A stretch of 64,000 nt of DNA from Pratylenchus scribneri (GCA_030063045.1 JAQSEB010000093.1:186001-250000), one strand, 5' to 3'; shown: positions 29,296 to 41,000, counted from the first letter of the stretch. The notes: a model not told the origin generated them from the sequence alone. Translations and numbers: made by a program.

Positions 29296-29778
29296 CTTTA
29301 AATTATTTTTGAGATAATATTATTTTGCCGATAGATTTAAATTTAAATGGTTTTGCCGAAAAATCCATTATTTTGTCGGGAGATCAGTTTTTTTGAATAT
29401 AACTCTTTTGTGCTTGATCCTCTCTATTTAATAGAGCTCATCAAGAGTCGATTGATGTATAGTTTGTTGTGTTTTAAACCAAAACCAAAAAGTCATAAAC
29501 CGACATTTATATTTAAATTAAATAACAAATAATTAGTTAGATTATTAGCTTTTTTTTTTAAAATTTCAGCAAAAAAAAATTTTAATTTAATCATTTTAGA
29601 CTTATTTTTCTATTTTTCATATATTTGTTGAGGGAAACCATTAAAAATAAAAACCATAAATCTTAACTCCAGAAACTTTACGATTAAGTCCTTAAATAAA
29701 TAGATAATTAGTGATTGACAATTTAAAATCTGAACTTAAATATAGTTTAAAAAAAATAATCACCCACTCTTCTGACAG
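29296..29778. other. Intergenic, nothing recognised
   Basis: AT-rich sequence between the 5' edge of the minus-strand orphan gene and the first plus-strand exon of the myotubularin-like fragment. Short open frames exist but show no domain or splice support. A missing 5' exon of either neighbour could be here. Confidence 0.5.
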
Positions 29779-30893
29779 GTCTGTCCCAGCTATCCGGAGC
29801 AGTTGATTGTACCGAAGGGCATTGGAGACGATTATTTGCGTATTTCGGCAACATTCCGGCATGGAGGCCGTTTCCCCGTCCTCGCCTACTATCATCATCG
29901 GACAAAGGTGAGTATTATGTTATTAAATATTTCTCTTCGGGCAAAAGTTTTGAAAATTATTTAATATTGCTAAAATTCTGCTGGCAATTTTTCATATTTT
30001 TTACGGTAATTTTGGATGCTAAGCAGAGACATTTTTGTAAGGCAATGCCACCATTTACAAATTTGTATCTTTCCCATTGATAAATGGGACTTACCAAGAA
30101 GACATAAATTATTGGACAAAATTGAGGCCAAATTTGTACTTATGGCATTCTAAAATTGCCTAAAGGAAAATCACTACTTTTAATATTTATTTTCTACAGT
30201 CTACCATCTATCGAAGTGGCCAACCATTGATTGGTCCAACAAATCGGCGATGCAAGGAGGATGAGACCATTTTGAATGCGATGCTTTCCAAATTCTCCAA
30301 AGGGCTCATTTATGATACGAGGCCAAAATTGTTGGCACAAACCAGTCGAGGAAAAGGTAAAACAAAATTGGAATAATATTTTTAATCCATTTTTGTTAAA
30401 GGTGGGGATGCGAAAGCCAAATGTATTATTCCCAGTGGAAATATTATAACGGAAATGTGCCCAGAATTCGGGAATTGCACGAATCATTGGCCAGATTGAT
30501 AGATAGTGAGTTTGGAAAATAAATAAAAATTAGGGACAAGAAACATTTTTAGACAATTTATTTAGCACTCATTGAGAAATTTGGCATATTCATGTCAGGA
30601 AGATAAATTCACTCGGTGCTATTTATTTTTATCAATTTTTTAAATTTTAGCTTATTTTACTATCCTAAAAATTAACCAAATATAATCTATTTATTCTGTT
30701 GAATCACACAATTTTAATCCTTTTTTTTAATAAATAAATTATTATTTCCAATTTTCAGCTTGCATCGAAAATTCCACTTCATTTATGGGTCGATTGGCCA
30801 ACAGCGGTTGGCTCCAATATGTGGGGGACACGCTAAAGGGAGCTGCAACAGTGGCCCAAGTGGTGCATAAAATGAAGGAAGGTACTGACAGAG
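29779..30893 (+). pseudogene. MTMR9-like myotubularin fragment
   Basis: Four plus-strand exons (29779-29907, 30200-30356, 30402-30505, 30759-30893) encode a stretch matching the MTMR9 class of myotubularin-related proteins, which are inactive phosphatases that bind active partners in phosphoinositide metabolism. Diagnostic blocks in order are VCPSYPEQLIVPKG, FRHGGRFPVL, YRSGQPLIG, NRRCKEDE, YDTRPKLLAQ, MYYSQWKYY, then a helix ending LANSGWLQYV and VVHKMKEG. The N-terminal GRAM region, the start and everything after this point (the P-loop-like motif and C-terminus) are absent. The exon 2/exon 3 junction is out of phase by one base for the conserved reading of exon 3, while 1/2 and 3/4 fit. This is most simply a truncated, frameshifted duplicate of a gene elsewhere; a mis-assembly is the alternative. 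Confidence 0.8.
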
Positions 30894-31018
30894 GTAGGAG
30901 TGAAAAAATTGAATATACCAAACGAATCTTTTATTTTGTTCCCTTTCGGCACCATTCAGTTGATCATGATTGATCTGAAAATTAGATTTTTTGGGATTTT
31001 CAATAATTTATTCCCATT

Positions 31019-31984
31019 TTAAACCTCATTTCCATCTTTGGCACCTGGCAATCCATTCTCTTGAACTCCTTCTCCCAGAATTTGATCAGCATCGACTCGC
31101 ACCTGAATAGCACAATATTAAATTTTTTATAATGATTTTTTTTGTTTTTATTTTATTGTTATTCCCGTTTTTTAAAAACCTCATCATTCTTGTTGATTGA
31201 TTTTGGCAATTCATATTCCTTGTTTTCATCACCATATTCTTCTCCATGATCCGGAATAACCTGCATTGTGATAATAGATAATTTTAAATAAATTATTTTA
31301 AATTTTTTACCTCATTAGCGCTCTTCATAACATTCTGCATTCCATTTTCCTGGTCTTCCTGTAGTTCTTGCTCCAGCGGTTCAATGATCGGAGGAAACTT
31401 TGGATTTTAATAATTTATTTGTTTATTTAAATTATATTTAAAATTAAAACCTCGGGAAATAATTTGCGGAATGGTGTAGACGTGTTAACCTTGCTCAGAT
31501 CCCGTTGACCAACTAGTTCGAATTCTTCAGATGGTGCAGTGATTGGCGAAGGCTGAATAGTTTAACATTTAATAATAAATTTTTGTATTGCTAAAAATCA
31601 AAACCTCGAAATCCAGATCCATTCCATGACGAACACCCAATGATTTTCGCATTGGTGTGGAGGTCATCAGCATATAGAATGTAGCCTAGAATTTAAAATT
31701 TGTTATTGAAACTTTTTTATTAAAATATTGAGAATTACCTCAGCATCAATTGGCGAAGAGAGATTTCCAGGTTCGTCGGTAGCATCCATCATGACACTTG
31801 CAACCAACTGAAATTAAACATAAATTTATTTTATGTTAAATAAAGAATATATAACCTTTATTGATAACTTTGCCTTTTTCTCCTGCTTCGCATGATCATT
31901 CTTTTTTGCATAGCTATGATCACCCGGGTTATTTGTGCAATCCATAAGGCTTTGATTCTTGGCAGTTGACATTTCTTCTTCCAT
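31019..31984 (-). CDS. Orphan gene of seven phase-0 exons
   Basis: Exons 31984-31856, 31807-31739, 31685-31605, 31552-31451, 31397-31311, 31260-31180 and 31102-31019 are 129, 69, 81, 102, 87, 81 and 84 bp: every one a multiple of three, every intron phase 0 and about 47-58 bp long. Five of six donors read GAG then gt. The product would be 210 residues, starting MEEEMSTAKNQ, acidic and low in hydrophobic residues, so probably disordered and without a signal peptide. Two exons carry related short motifs, TSTPMRK and TSTPFRK, which fit the S/T-P-x-K/R pattern of proline-directed kinase sites (inference). I recognise no family. Its 3' end converges on the MTMR9-like fragment. Confidence 0.65.
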
Positions 31985-32328
31985 ATTATTCCCAAAAAAG
32001 ATCAATTGTTTTAGGATCAACAAAAATCAGCGTTGAATGGTTTTACTAAAAATTTGTTTAAAAAGTTTTAAATTATAAGAAAACATAAAATTGAAAAAAA
32101 AAATATTTAATTGGAAATAAACAAATTGTAAGTTATAAATTATTAAATAATTGTAATTTTTATCAAAAAAATAATTGCAAGTGGTGCAAAAATGATAAAT
32201 TTAAGAGAATTTTTGTAATTAAATAGAAATGTTGATCGTTGTCTCATAATAAAACGAATGATTAAAAATATAAATAACAAAAGTTTGATCCATTTTTTGA
32301 TCGTTTGATTATTATGCAGCCAATTTCT

Positions 32329-33580
32329 TTACTCTTGATGCGTTCCATCTTGGATTTTCTTCTTCAGTTCCTTGATTTCCCATTCCAATCGGCTGACCTT
32401 GGCAACATGATCATATTTCGCAATGAATTTATTGTTCTTCAGAGCCGGAAAAGCACGCTCCCGGGCACAAAATGGCAGCGGATCTGGCACGATCATTGTC
32501 ACAAAAGTAGATGAGCACAGAATTCACTTCGGCAGCAGTGAGAATTCCGCGCTTAGCTGAAACTTAAACATTTTTTAATATTTATATCTAATATTTTAAC
32601 GATATCTTCGACGAATTCTGTAGGTGGGAAAAGCGGAAACCTAATTTTGAAGAGCAGATCCCCCATTTGATCACGTTTCTGATCGGGGGTCGGCTCAAAA
32701 ATGCCAGCATTTTCACATTTTCGATGAGCCCAAATATCGAACTTAATAATTTAATGCAAAAATTTTATAATTTGTTTTAAAAAAAATTACATAATCGAAA
32801 AGTTGTTGCTCGTCAATGCAAATAGTGTCTCGCTCCAACAATAGTTGCACTTCTGTATTTCCCAGCAATTTTTCCGTGCCCATGATCCAATGATCTAGTA
32901 TGTCAGTCGTGCACAAATTAATAAAAGTTCCGCAGAAGTGCATCATTTGCTATAGAATAATGCTTTATGTTTAGACTTAAAAGCTTTGTGTAAACCTGAT
33001 CCTCATGATCATTTGCAGTTTTCCACAAAGAGAAAACATTTGCAGGATCCAGCAAAGAGTCAGTAGGGAATAGATGATGGTCTCGTTCACAAACCTTAAC
33101 CAATTCCACGCATTTTTGGGCAATTTGATAGAACATGTATCGCTTGGCTTAATTTTTTTTCATTTAATTTTGGCCGGAATTCATTTTTTAAAAACCTGCG
33201 GAATAAATGCCAGCAATATTGTCCTTGTTGATCATAGAATGATCATTTTTGTAGAAAAAATTCAGAATTGCATTGAATTCAGTGAATTGAATGTCGTCGA
33301 GCACAATCGGTTGACATTGATTGGCTGATTGCATTGAATTGAATAAGCCATCAAAATATGAAGAACGGACTGAAAGCACGAGTTTATGCGCTCTGACTAA
33401 CTTAAATTGTTGAGTTTGAATTTGTTTACATAATAAATCATAATAACCTGCTTCCCGCCATTTCCTAGCAACCATAATATCGACATCCAAATTTAGTCCT
33501 GATTTCAGCAAATAGTCAAAGGCATCCTCAATTTTAGCAAAATCTTCTTGCCAAAAACGGTGGTGATTGTTGTTGTTCAT
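32329..33580 (-). pseudogene. BTB-BACK domain gene with damaged frame
   Basis: Exon 1 (33580-33196) starts MNNNNHHRFWQEDF and encodes a BTB domain: DVDIMV, AHKLVLSVRSSYFDGLF, IVLDDIQFTEF and INKDNIAGIYSA. Exon 2 (33147-32996) continues AAKRYMFYQIAQKCVELV, the usual BTB-to-BACK transition; exons 3 (32949-32791) and 4 (32741-32601) give a BACK-like helical region ending RFPLFPPTEFVEDI. These join in perfect phase. Exon 5 (from 32556) should follow with AKRGILTAAEVNSVL, but GT-AG splicing leaves it one base out of phase. Further on, the coiled-coil tail (RLEWEIKELKKKIQ, stop at 32329-32331) is in another frame again. BTB-BACK proteins commonly serve as adaptors for cullin-3 ubiquitin ligases. 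Either a young pseudogene or two sequence errors. Confidence 0.7.
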
Positions 33581-34300
33581 AATTTAGTGATCCGTTTAAT
33601 TGATCGAAAAATCCAAAATTCTGGTTGAATTTTTGCTGAAAAAATAAACTCTTATTTTATATGGGATTAAAACAGAAATATTTAAAGAAAAAACATGGTT
33701 TATAAAACCAATAAAATTTTGGTAATGATACAAAAAAATTTTAAACGGGTTTATGCATGTTTAAAATGAAAATATGCAAAGAATTTTTAGAGTCAAAGTG
33801 AAATTTCTAAACGGAATATAAGGTCATTTTATTCACAAAATTTATTATTTTAACACATCAATACTTATCAGGTATTTTCTAACTGAATTTTATTTACTTT
33901 GCATCAAAAGTTTGATCCCAAAACTTGATCTGTTCCTAAAAATTCCCAATCGAAATGTTCTCAACAATATTATTTTTTCATCTAGCCATTATTGAAGAAA
34001 TGAACATTCTTCATTTTCCATTATTTTCTTCTAAATCTCTTTCGTTGCAAAAAAATTCGGATAAAATGTCTCAATAAAATAAAAAAATGTCTGCACATTT
34101 TTCTCTGTTTTATTAAGTGTTTTTTGACGCAAAAATATTTATTGATTTTTCGTTTACTACAAGTTTTATGCTTGTTTTTATTAATTTATTTTTTCGGCTA
34201 ATGTTAGCCATAAAGTTTGCCATCCTTTTTTTTAATTATTATAAATTAGTTGCTTATTCTAATAAAAATAAAGTTGATAGATTTGTTTTTTGGGATCAAT
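33581..34300. other. Divergent intergenic region
   Basis: Seven hundred bases of AT-rich DNA between two divergently oriented genes; it would hold both promoters. A hydrophobic frame at 34117-34344 has no splice or domain support. No repeat was recognised. Confidence 0.5.
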
Positions 34301-35730
34301 ATGGTCGATCCAAAAATTACAACGCTTTCAAAATCGGGTCATAACAATGAGGTTTTGGATGGGCATTCCAGCGATCTAAACAAAGAGAATCAACTTGCTA
34401 ATGGTCAAAAGCAGGTTCTATACAAAATTTTCAATAGAAAACATTTATTGCAATTTTAGTTTGATAATGGAATTGGCAATACGACGCGACAATTTCATGG
34501 AGGATATTCAAGCGATGAAGTTGAAGTTTCTTCGGATGATGACGAAGATCTTGGGAAAATCGAAACCATAAAGAGCAAGCAAATATCTTTCATGGCCAAC
34601 AACATGGAACGTTTCGAGTCGAATATGCAACAAGGTTTTTTTACCTAGTTTAACGTGAAAAAAATACAAATATCAAATTTGCAGCTAAGAATGTCCTCGG
34701 AAATGCTGAAAACTTCATGGAAACCTTCAGTGCTTACCAAAATAAAGGTTTAATAAAAGTTTATCTAAATCTAATTAAGTAAAATTTAAGATGTCAACTG
34801 CGCGGTCCCGTTCAAAGTTCTCTGGCAAATAGCTGAAGGACAAAAGATTATGGCTCAAGCGATGCTCTCCCAAGGTGATATGATCCGTCCGGTTCTCCAA
34901 ACCTTGCCACACGTGGTCGAGAAAATGGAAAAAACCGAACAAATCTAAAACCGCAAGAAAAATCTCAAAGAGGTTATCGCCAAAAAAAATTATCACAATT
35001 AATTTTTTCTAGACCAACTGGAAGGCGCCCGATATGGTTATTGAATTCGAAGGAAAGGAAAGACGCATTACTGATTTCACACGCAGCCAGATCACAGATC
35101 TAATTCTGACTCGACAAAATGAGTGGAATAGTCCGGTAAATTAGCATAAAATAAATAAAATTATAAATCCAAAAAATTTCTAAGAAAATTTTGGATCTCG
35201 ATCTGAAAGATGAAATCAAAAATTGCTTGACTCCTTTTTTTGGCCTTATTGATCAAGTGCGCAAATTTGGATGGGCTATGGCACAATTTTTGTTTGGTGG
35301 TGCCTACTTCAGCGAGCATTTCGTGCCAATGTATCGACCAAATAATGATCATTCGAAGCCCCGTGAAGCAATCGTAACTGGTCGTCCTTTTCTGAACAGC
35401 CATGAAACTGATCTTCTTTGTGGTAATGCTTTTATTTTCCATAATTTACAAAATGTAAAAATTAAAGATCTCATTCTTTATTGTGGTGGTCATCTGATCG
35501 TGGCAGAGCCAAAAATCGTCGCAAATCGCAATCGCAAAAACAAGACTCTGGAATTCCTGAACAATTGCCGTGATTCGATCAACCAACATGGCGCGGACAT
35601 TCTGGACAGTGTCAATGGCCACTATGTTAATTATATGGAGCATGACTTTGTTCCAATCCTGCAAAGACCTGAATATGCTGCGAAATTCAAGGTATCTAAC
35701 AATACTCTTTTAATTTTTCTAATCTATTAA
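34301..35730 (+). pseudogene. Unrecognised seven-exon gene with in-frame stop
   Basis: Exons 34301-34414, 34460-34634, 34685-34747, 34791-34972, 35013-35135, 35185-35422 and 35468-35730 all join in phase through short GT-AG introns (about 40-50 bp), total 386 codons. The start MVDPKITTLSK is followed by an acidic stretch with SSDEVEVSSDDDEDLG, then helical segments (WQIAEGQKIMAQAM, RPVLQTLPHVVEKMEK), then a mixed region with FEGKERRITDFTRSQ, WAMAQFLFGGAYFSEHF and LILYCGGHLIVAEPK. Codon 170 is TAA (34946-34948); the frame stays open before and after, so the sense is lost at one point only. If exon 7 is spliced at 35691 instead, the C-terminus is unknown. I do not recognise the family. Confidence 0.6.
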
Positions 35731-35732
35731 AA

Positions 35733-36071
35733 TTAAAACTGACTATCGCCCAAAGTGACCGTGTAGTGACCCCCCCAAGCACGCGGGCGAATTTTCAATG
35801 TATTTCTATCCTCATTTTCATAATAATATTGACGTAATGGTCTTTCTAATAAGACTTCAAAAAATGAATGGTTGACTTTTGCTGTGGGTGATTTTTCTAA
35901 TTTTTGGCCAATTTTCGCCAAAACTCGTTTAAATTTTATTCGGAAATGTTCCTTCTGTTGCTTTTCTTGTATTTGATCTTCAATGCGTTGTCGCCTTCTC
36001 AATATCCATTTGAATTTTTGTTCCAATTTATGTTGCAATATTTTTTGTTGCTTCTCATCATCCATTTGCAT
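35733..36071 (-). CDS. Basic coiled-coil ORF, possibly an exon
   Basis: An open minus-strand frame of 112 residues starting MQMDDEKQQKILQHKLEQK, rich in K, Q, E and R, ending HYTVTLGDSQF. Its composition is like the coiled-coil gene just upstream, so it may be a last exon of that transcription unit (an acceptor-like tatgaag precedes it) rather than a separate gene. Its 3' end is 3 bp from the 3' end of the plus-strand gene: the two converge. No family recognised. Confidence 0.4.
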   Translation of the reverse strand: MQMDDEKQQKILQHKLEQKFKWILRRRQRIEDQIQEKQQKEHFRIKFKRVLAKIGQKLEKSPTAKVNHSFFEVLLERPLRQYYYENEDRNTLKIRPRAWGGHYTVTLGDSQF

Positions 36072-36202
36072 TTGTTTATCTTCATAAGAAAGAATAATAT
36101 TAAAGAAATTTTACTAATTGTAAAAATGGTTCCAGCATTTTTACAAATGTACTGTTTTTTTAAAATATCTATTTTATGGGAAAATTTTATTAAACTTAAT
36201 TA

Positions 36203-37018
36203 TTAATATTCATTAAAAAAAATCATTTTTATTTCAAAATATTTTTTAGATATATTATTTTTACCATTAATTATTTTTGGCACATTATTTTGTGAAATTT
36301 TACCGAAAAAAGGGAATCTTCTTCTTTTGGGCTCATTTCTTTGTGAAATTTCATTGAAAAGAAGGAATCTCCTGAGCAAAGCTAATTTTAGAATTAATTG
36401 TTGTGCCTCCTTATGTTTAATAACTTCTACTTCTTCCTCCGGCATTATTCTTTGTATGTCCCATCTAATCAAATTAATTTGATTTGTCAATTCTAGCACA
36501 TTTCCATTAATTATTCCAGTAGAAAATTCTTTGTCACTTTCGGCTTCCTCCTTTTCCCATTCCTTTGTTTTCTCCAACAATTTGTCCAATTTTTTCACTA
36601 AACTTCCAAATAATTTATTAGTATTTAATATGCGCTCCAATTTCTTTTTCCAAATGCTCCATTCCAGGTTTTCTGGCACCTCCAATTTTGCCCATTCATC
36701 CAATTTGCCTTTTAGTATTTTAACATTTTTGGTCAATTCATTTGCAATTTCTTTTATTTTTTTGATATCATTTTGTCCTTTCAATTTCAAAATCAATTGT
36801 TTTACATCGGAAATTGCTATGGCCAATTCCTTTGATGCCATTAGCTGGATATTATATTCCTCTCCATGGTTGGCCAAATCCGTCTTTTTATTAAATTCGA
36901 AATCGGCAAATTCCTATAAAAATTTATATATTAAAAATCAATGCCATCCAAAGAATACATTGACTAATTCTAATTCAAAATTGTTCTTGGCCATAAATTC
37001 TCCAATAAATTTATCCAT
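36203..37018 (-). CDS. Coiled-coil protein, unrecognised
   Basis: Exon 1 (37018-36965, MDKFIGEFMAKNN) and exon 2 (36913-36203) join in phase through a 51-bp GT-AG intron to give 254 residues. The body is long amphipathic helix: SDVKQLILKLKGQNDIKKIKE, VKILKGKLDEWAKLE, SLVKKLDKLLEKTKEWEKEEAESDKEF. The tail is basic (RNEPKRRRFPFFGK, ending KMIFFNEY). An alternative start lies 30 bp upstream at 37048, created by a local direct duplication (catccatcaaaaatggataaattta-type unit twice at 37000-37050). The neighbour at 37407-37935 has similar composition, so the two could be parts of one gene split by the MITE between them. Confidence 0.5.
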
Positions 37019-37090
37019 TTTTGATGGATGCCAAGTAAATTTATCCATTTTTGATGGCTGCCAATTTTCATTATGCAATTTTCGACGCTA

Positions 37091-37438
37091 TACCCCCAAA
37101 GTGGGAATTTTTGAAATTTTTTGATCACTTCGTTCCGCTATATTCACTCCGTTCAATCCCATCTTGGCCCCTAGCCCTAGCCCTCAACCCTAGCCCTGTG
37201 ATCACATTTTGAACGGTAGTAAAATTCTATGACCGGTCCGACCGGGCATATCGGGTTAAAATGTTAGATTATAGAGGTAGATTTTGTGTTATTATTTGGT
37301 TTTCATAAAATCGAGTCGTAATTAGTAATTACGTGCGATTTAAAAATTTTAGAAAAGTTGTGCTTTTCTACTCAAGACATGTTCAATGATATATAAAATC
37401 CATGATTTAAAAAATTTCAAAAATCCCCACTTTGGGGT
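37091..37438. mobile_element. MITE with AAAGTGGG-type inverted repeats
   Basis: The left end reads acccccaaagtgggaattt then ttgaaatttttt; the right end is its inverse (aaaaaatttcaaaaatc then cccactttgggg), about 30 bp of terminal inverted repeat with one or two differences. The interior (about 290 bp) has no coding frame; it holds ccctagccctagccc around 37170 and gaccggtccgaccggg at 37230. I could not define a clean target duplication, so class and exact edges are uncertain. Confidence 0.75.
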
Positions 37439-37935
37439 TGGTGTCCAATTTTCCTACAGATTCAATTATATGATGAATAGAATTTGACGATTGGCCAAAA
37501 TCATTGTTCTTCAATATTTCCCAAATTTCATTCAATTTTATTTGGCACATTTCAAAATCTTTTGCTTTTTGAAGTTCTAAATTTTATTTTATAATTTTAA
37601 GCTCAATCTATAATTGAAGCCTACTAATACTCACCAAAATATATTTCCTTTATGTTTTCTTCAATTTGTTTATGATTTTTTGATTCCCAAATAGATTTGT
37701 TCATTTCTCCCAGAATAGTAGAATCATTTTTCATTTTTAATAATTCCAATTCCCAAAGAATACTCCAAGAAATACCAAAGCCCACTTTACAGCATTTTTC
37801 CAAATCATTCGTTCCTTCATCCTTTTTCAAAAGTTGTAAAGCAATTTCGCTGAAATCAACATTCACTTTCACATCATTTTTCATCATATTTATATCTTTC
37901 GACAATATTGATGATGATGATGGGGCCAAAATCAT
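37407..37935 (-). CDS. Unrecognised gene ending inside a MITE
   Basis: Exon 1 (37935-37635) starts MILAPSSSSILSKDINMMK and is helical and charged. A GT-AG intron joins it in phase to exon 2 (37576 on), which contains LQKAKDFEMCQIKLNEIWEIL and NSIHHIIESVGKLD. The frame then runs straight into the MITE terminal repeat, which supplies the last residues NPKVGIFEIF and the stop at 37407-37409. The native C-terminus was probably displaced by the insertion, and sequence beyond the MITE (37018 and lower) encodes a similar helical protein. No family recognised. Confidence 0.45.
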
Positions 37936-38079
37936 CTATTAAAATTTTTAAAAATTTATAATTTAGTCATATTTGGAAATTTTGTTGGATTTGATAAATT
38001 AGAAACTTGTGGCGAAATTTGCACTCCGAATTTTGCGGCTCTTTCTAGGAAGGATAAAAAAAACATGATGATACAGAAC

Positions 38080-41000
38080 CAGGGCTGCCATAATACCGGG
38101 GAAACCCGGCATTTCCCGGGTTTTTGATGTCCCGGCCGGGGTTTTGCCGGGGTTTTGAAAGTGCCGGGTTTTTTGCCGGGTTTTTCATATTTTGCCGGGT
38201 TTTGCCGTGTTTTTAAATTTTTTTAAATGATTGCCAAAAATTGAATATTTATCCAACATTTTCTAATCTCTCACTTCATATTTTTCTTTATTTTATCATC
38301 TATTTCTATATTTTAGCTATCTGTTCTATCAATCACATAAAAATGGGAATTTCTTCCTGCTTGCTTATATAAATTAAATTTTTTGGGCAGAGGCAAATCG
38401 CAAATGAAAGCAAATAAATATTTACTTTAACTTACTTAAATATTAATGTGAATTTTCTTAACTTTATCAATAAACATAAAGATCATCTATTGATTTTTTC
38501 AGTAAAATGGCGCAAAAAAAATCAAATTTACTTAATTTCGTTCGGAATATTTCGATTTCAGCAACAAATTCTGAAAAAACAACTGAGCAAAATGACGAAG
38601 AAGCGATTTCCGAGGCTGAAGAAGTGCACGAAATTGAAATGAACAGTGAAGATGACGAAGACGATGGAAATAAATCACAAAAAAGTTAGTAAAAAATTTT
38701 AAATGGATTCAGAATAAATTTTTAGGATTATCTCCACCAAAAAAGAGAAAGAAGTCGCATCGAAAACCCGGAAGTGGGTATTCAAAATTTTTACCAAGTT
38801 ATGCTAATCCGGAAGAAACAATTGAAGCAAGCAAAAAAGGAAGCGGATTTTTTTATTGCAAAGCTTGTAACGCTGATTTAGCTTTAAACAAAAATGGTGA
38901 TAAGTTTATCAAAGAACATTTGGTAACAAAAAAACACAAAGATCACATTTCTGATTTTCGAAAAAATCAGCCAATTAATCATTTCATCAAGAAAAGAACG
39001 GTTTATTTTGTTCATAAAAAATTAAAAATTAAAATAATTAAAGGAAGATGAAGAAAAAAGCATATTGCTAACAGAAATTTTGATGGCTTTCCATTCCGGC
39101 GCTCACAATTTTTCTATGCGATGTTCAAACTGTACTAGTGAATTGCTTCCAAAATTGTTCAAACAAGCAGAGGTTTTTGCAAGCGCGAGGACCAAAACAA
39201 CCGCAGTAATTAATGGTATAATTTTTACCAAATATTAAAATTGAAAATAGTTATTTTTAAGGAGTGATTTATCCGTTTTTGCAACAACGTTTTTTACAAG
39301 CAATAAATGAAAATGGCGGTTGGTTCTCCATAGGAATTGATTCGACAGAAATGCAAAAAACACGATTCCATGCAATCGTGATTAGGTTTGATATCAAAAT
39401 TTTAAAAATATATGTTTTTATTTAGATATTTTGATATTCAAAAAGGAACAAAACAACGTTTGCTAAAAATTGTGGATGAACCCAGCGAGAAGGCGGTTGA
39501 TATGGCCAATTTTCTGAAGCAAATTTTGATTGAAAATGGGCTGGAATTGACAAAAATGGCGGCACTTACGGCCGATAATACAAATGCGAACTTTGGAGGA
39601 ATCCAGCGGAGGGGGCAAAACAATTTGTTCTTTTTGTTAAAACAAGGTATTTTTAATAAAAATTATCTATTTTTGCTTTAAAAAATGTTAAGACCATCCA
39701 TCTTTGAATGGGATTGGTTGTGTGTCGCATATTGCGAACAATTCCGTCAGGCACGCAGTTGAGCAATTGGATTATGATTTGGCCAATTTTTGTACAACAT
39801 TGTGTGGCCATTTAAACAGTGCATTGCGATGGGAAAAGTACAAGGAAGTCGCAAAAAATTTGGAAGTAAATATTTTTAATGTAATAAATTTTATATTAGT
39901 TAAATTTTAGATTAAAGTTCTCAATTTCCCGGATTATTGCCCAACGCGATGGCTTTCATTGGGAGCAATTTGCGAGGAAATTTGTCGACAATGGATGGCC
40001 ATTGAATCATATTTCAGATCCTGCAGCGACAAGGAATGCCCTAAATTTATGAGAAAAATTTTTAATGATGATTTGACACCAAAAGCGGAGGAATATAGGA
40101 TTTTATTTTCTTTCTGCTCTTTTGCATTGGCCCAATTCAACAAATTTAATTTGATTAGTCAGGTTTAAAAAAAAAAGAAAATAACAATATAATTAGAAAT
40201 TATTATTAGAAAAAAGAATTGGCTTTTCCCGAAATGATGAAAGCATTTCTCGCATTGAAAAGAAGAATTCAACAAGCGCATGATGAGCACTATTTTGGAA
40301 ATGATGCAAATGAACGATTGATTCGGCTTGAGGAGGAAGGTTCTTTGGACATTTGTGGGCGCTTAAAAGCTGAATTTTTGGTTGGCATTTTAATTTTATG
40401 ATTATTCCAATTATTTTATTTAGAACTTTTATGAAAATTCACTCGAATATTTGAACAAATGGAGCGCACACATTAATGAATTAGCGGATTATGTTTCGGA
40501 CTGATTACTTTTCGAAAAGCGGCCATCATTTCAAAAAATTTCTGAGGCCTATAAAAAATTTTGCGGCAATACACCGGAAGAATTGGACAATTTATTCAAT
40601 GAAGTGGCTGAATTAAATGAATTATTGGACAAATTATCTGGAACCGGTTTTGAAGACAAAGAAATTGAAGAACGATGGACAAAATTGTTTAAAAACAAAA
40701 ATTTCGTGCTAATCAAAAAGTTGGTCGCAATTCTCTTCTCTTTTTTTCCTTCCAATTCATTTTGTGAATCAATATTTTCGATCTTAAAAAATCTCAAAAC
40801 CGATGAACGGAACAGTATGGAACCCAAATTAATCAATTCTCTTATTTCTATCAAATTAAATGCCGATTTTAATTGTATTCAAGCTTATGATATCTTTATT
40901 TCGCAACCCCAATTGCTTAAACAAGTCAAATCACAAGAGAAATATAAAGTATAAATATTTTTAAAAGCTTTAATATTGTATTTTAACACGTTTTAAAAAA

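Noticed and set aside
36531..37124. 197-codon plus-strand frame
   Set aside because: Antisense shadow of the minus-strand coiled-coil gene, which has in-phase splicing and charged-helix composition.
37165..37200. ccctag repeats as an interstitial telomere
   Set aside because: Only a few imperfect units, and nematode telomeres are usually TTAGGC; treated as part of the MITE interior.
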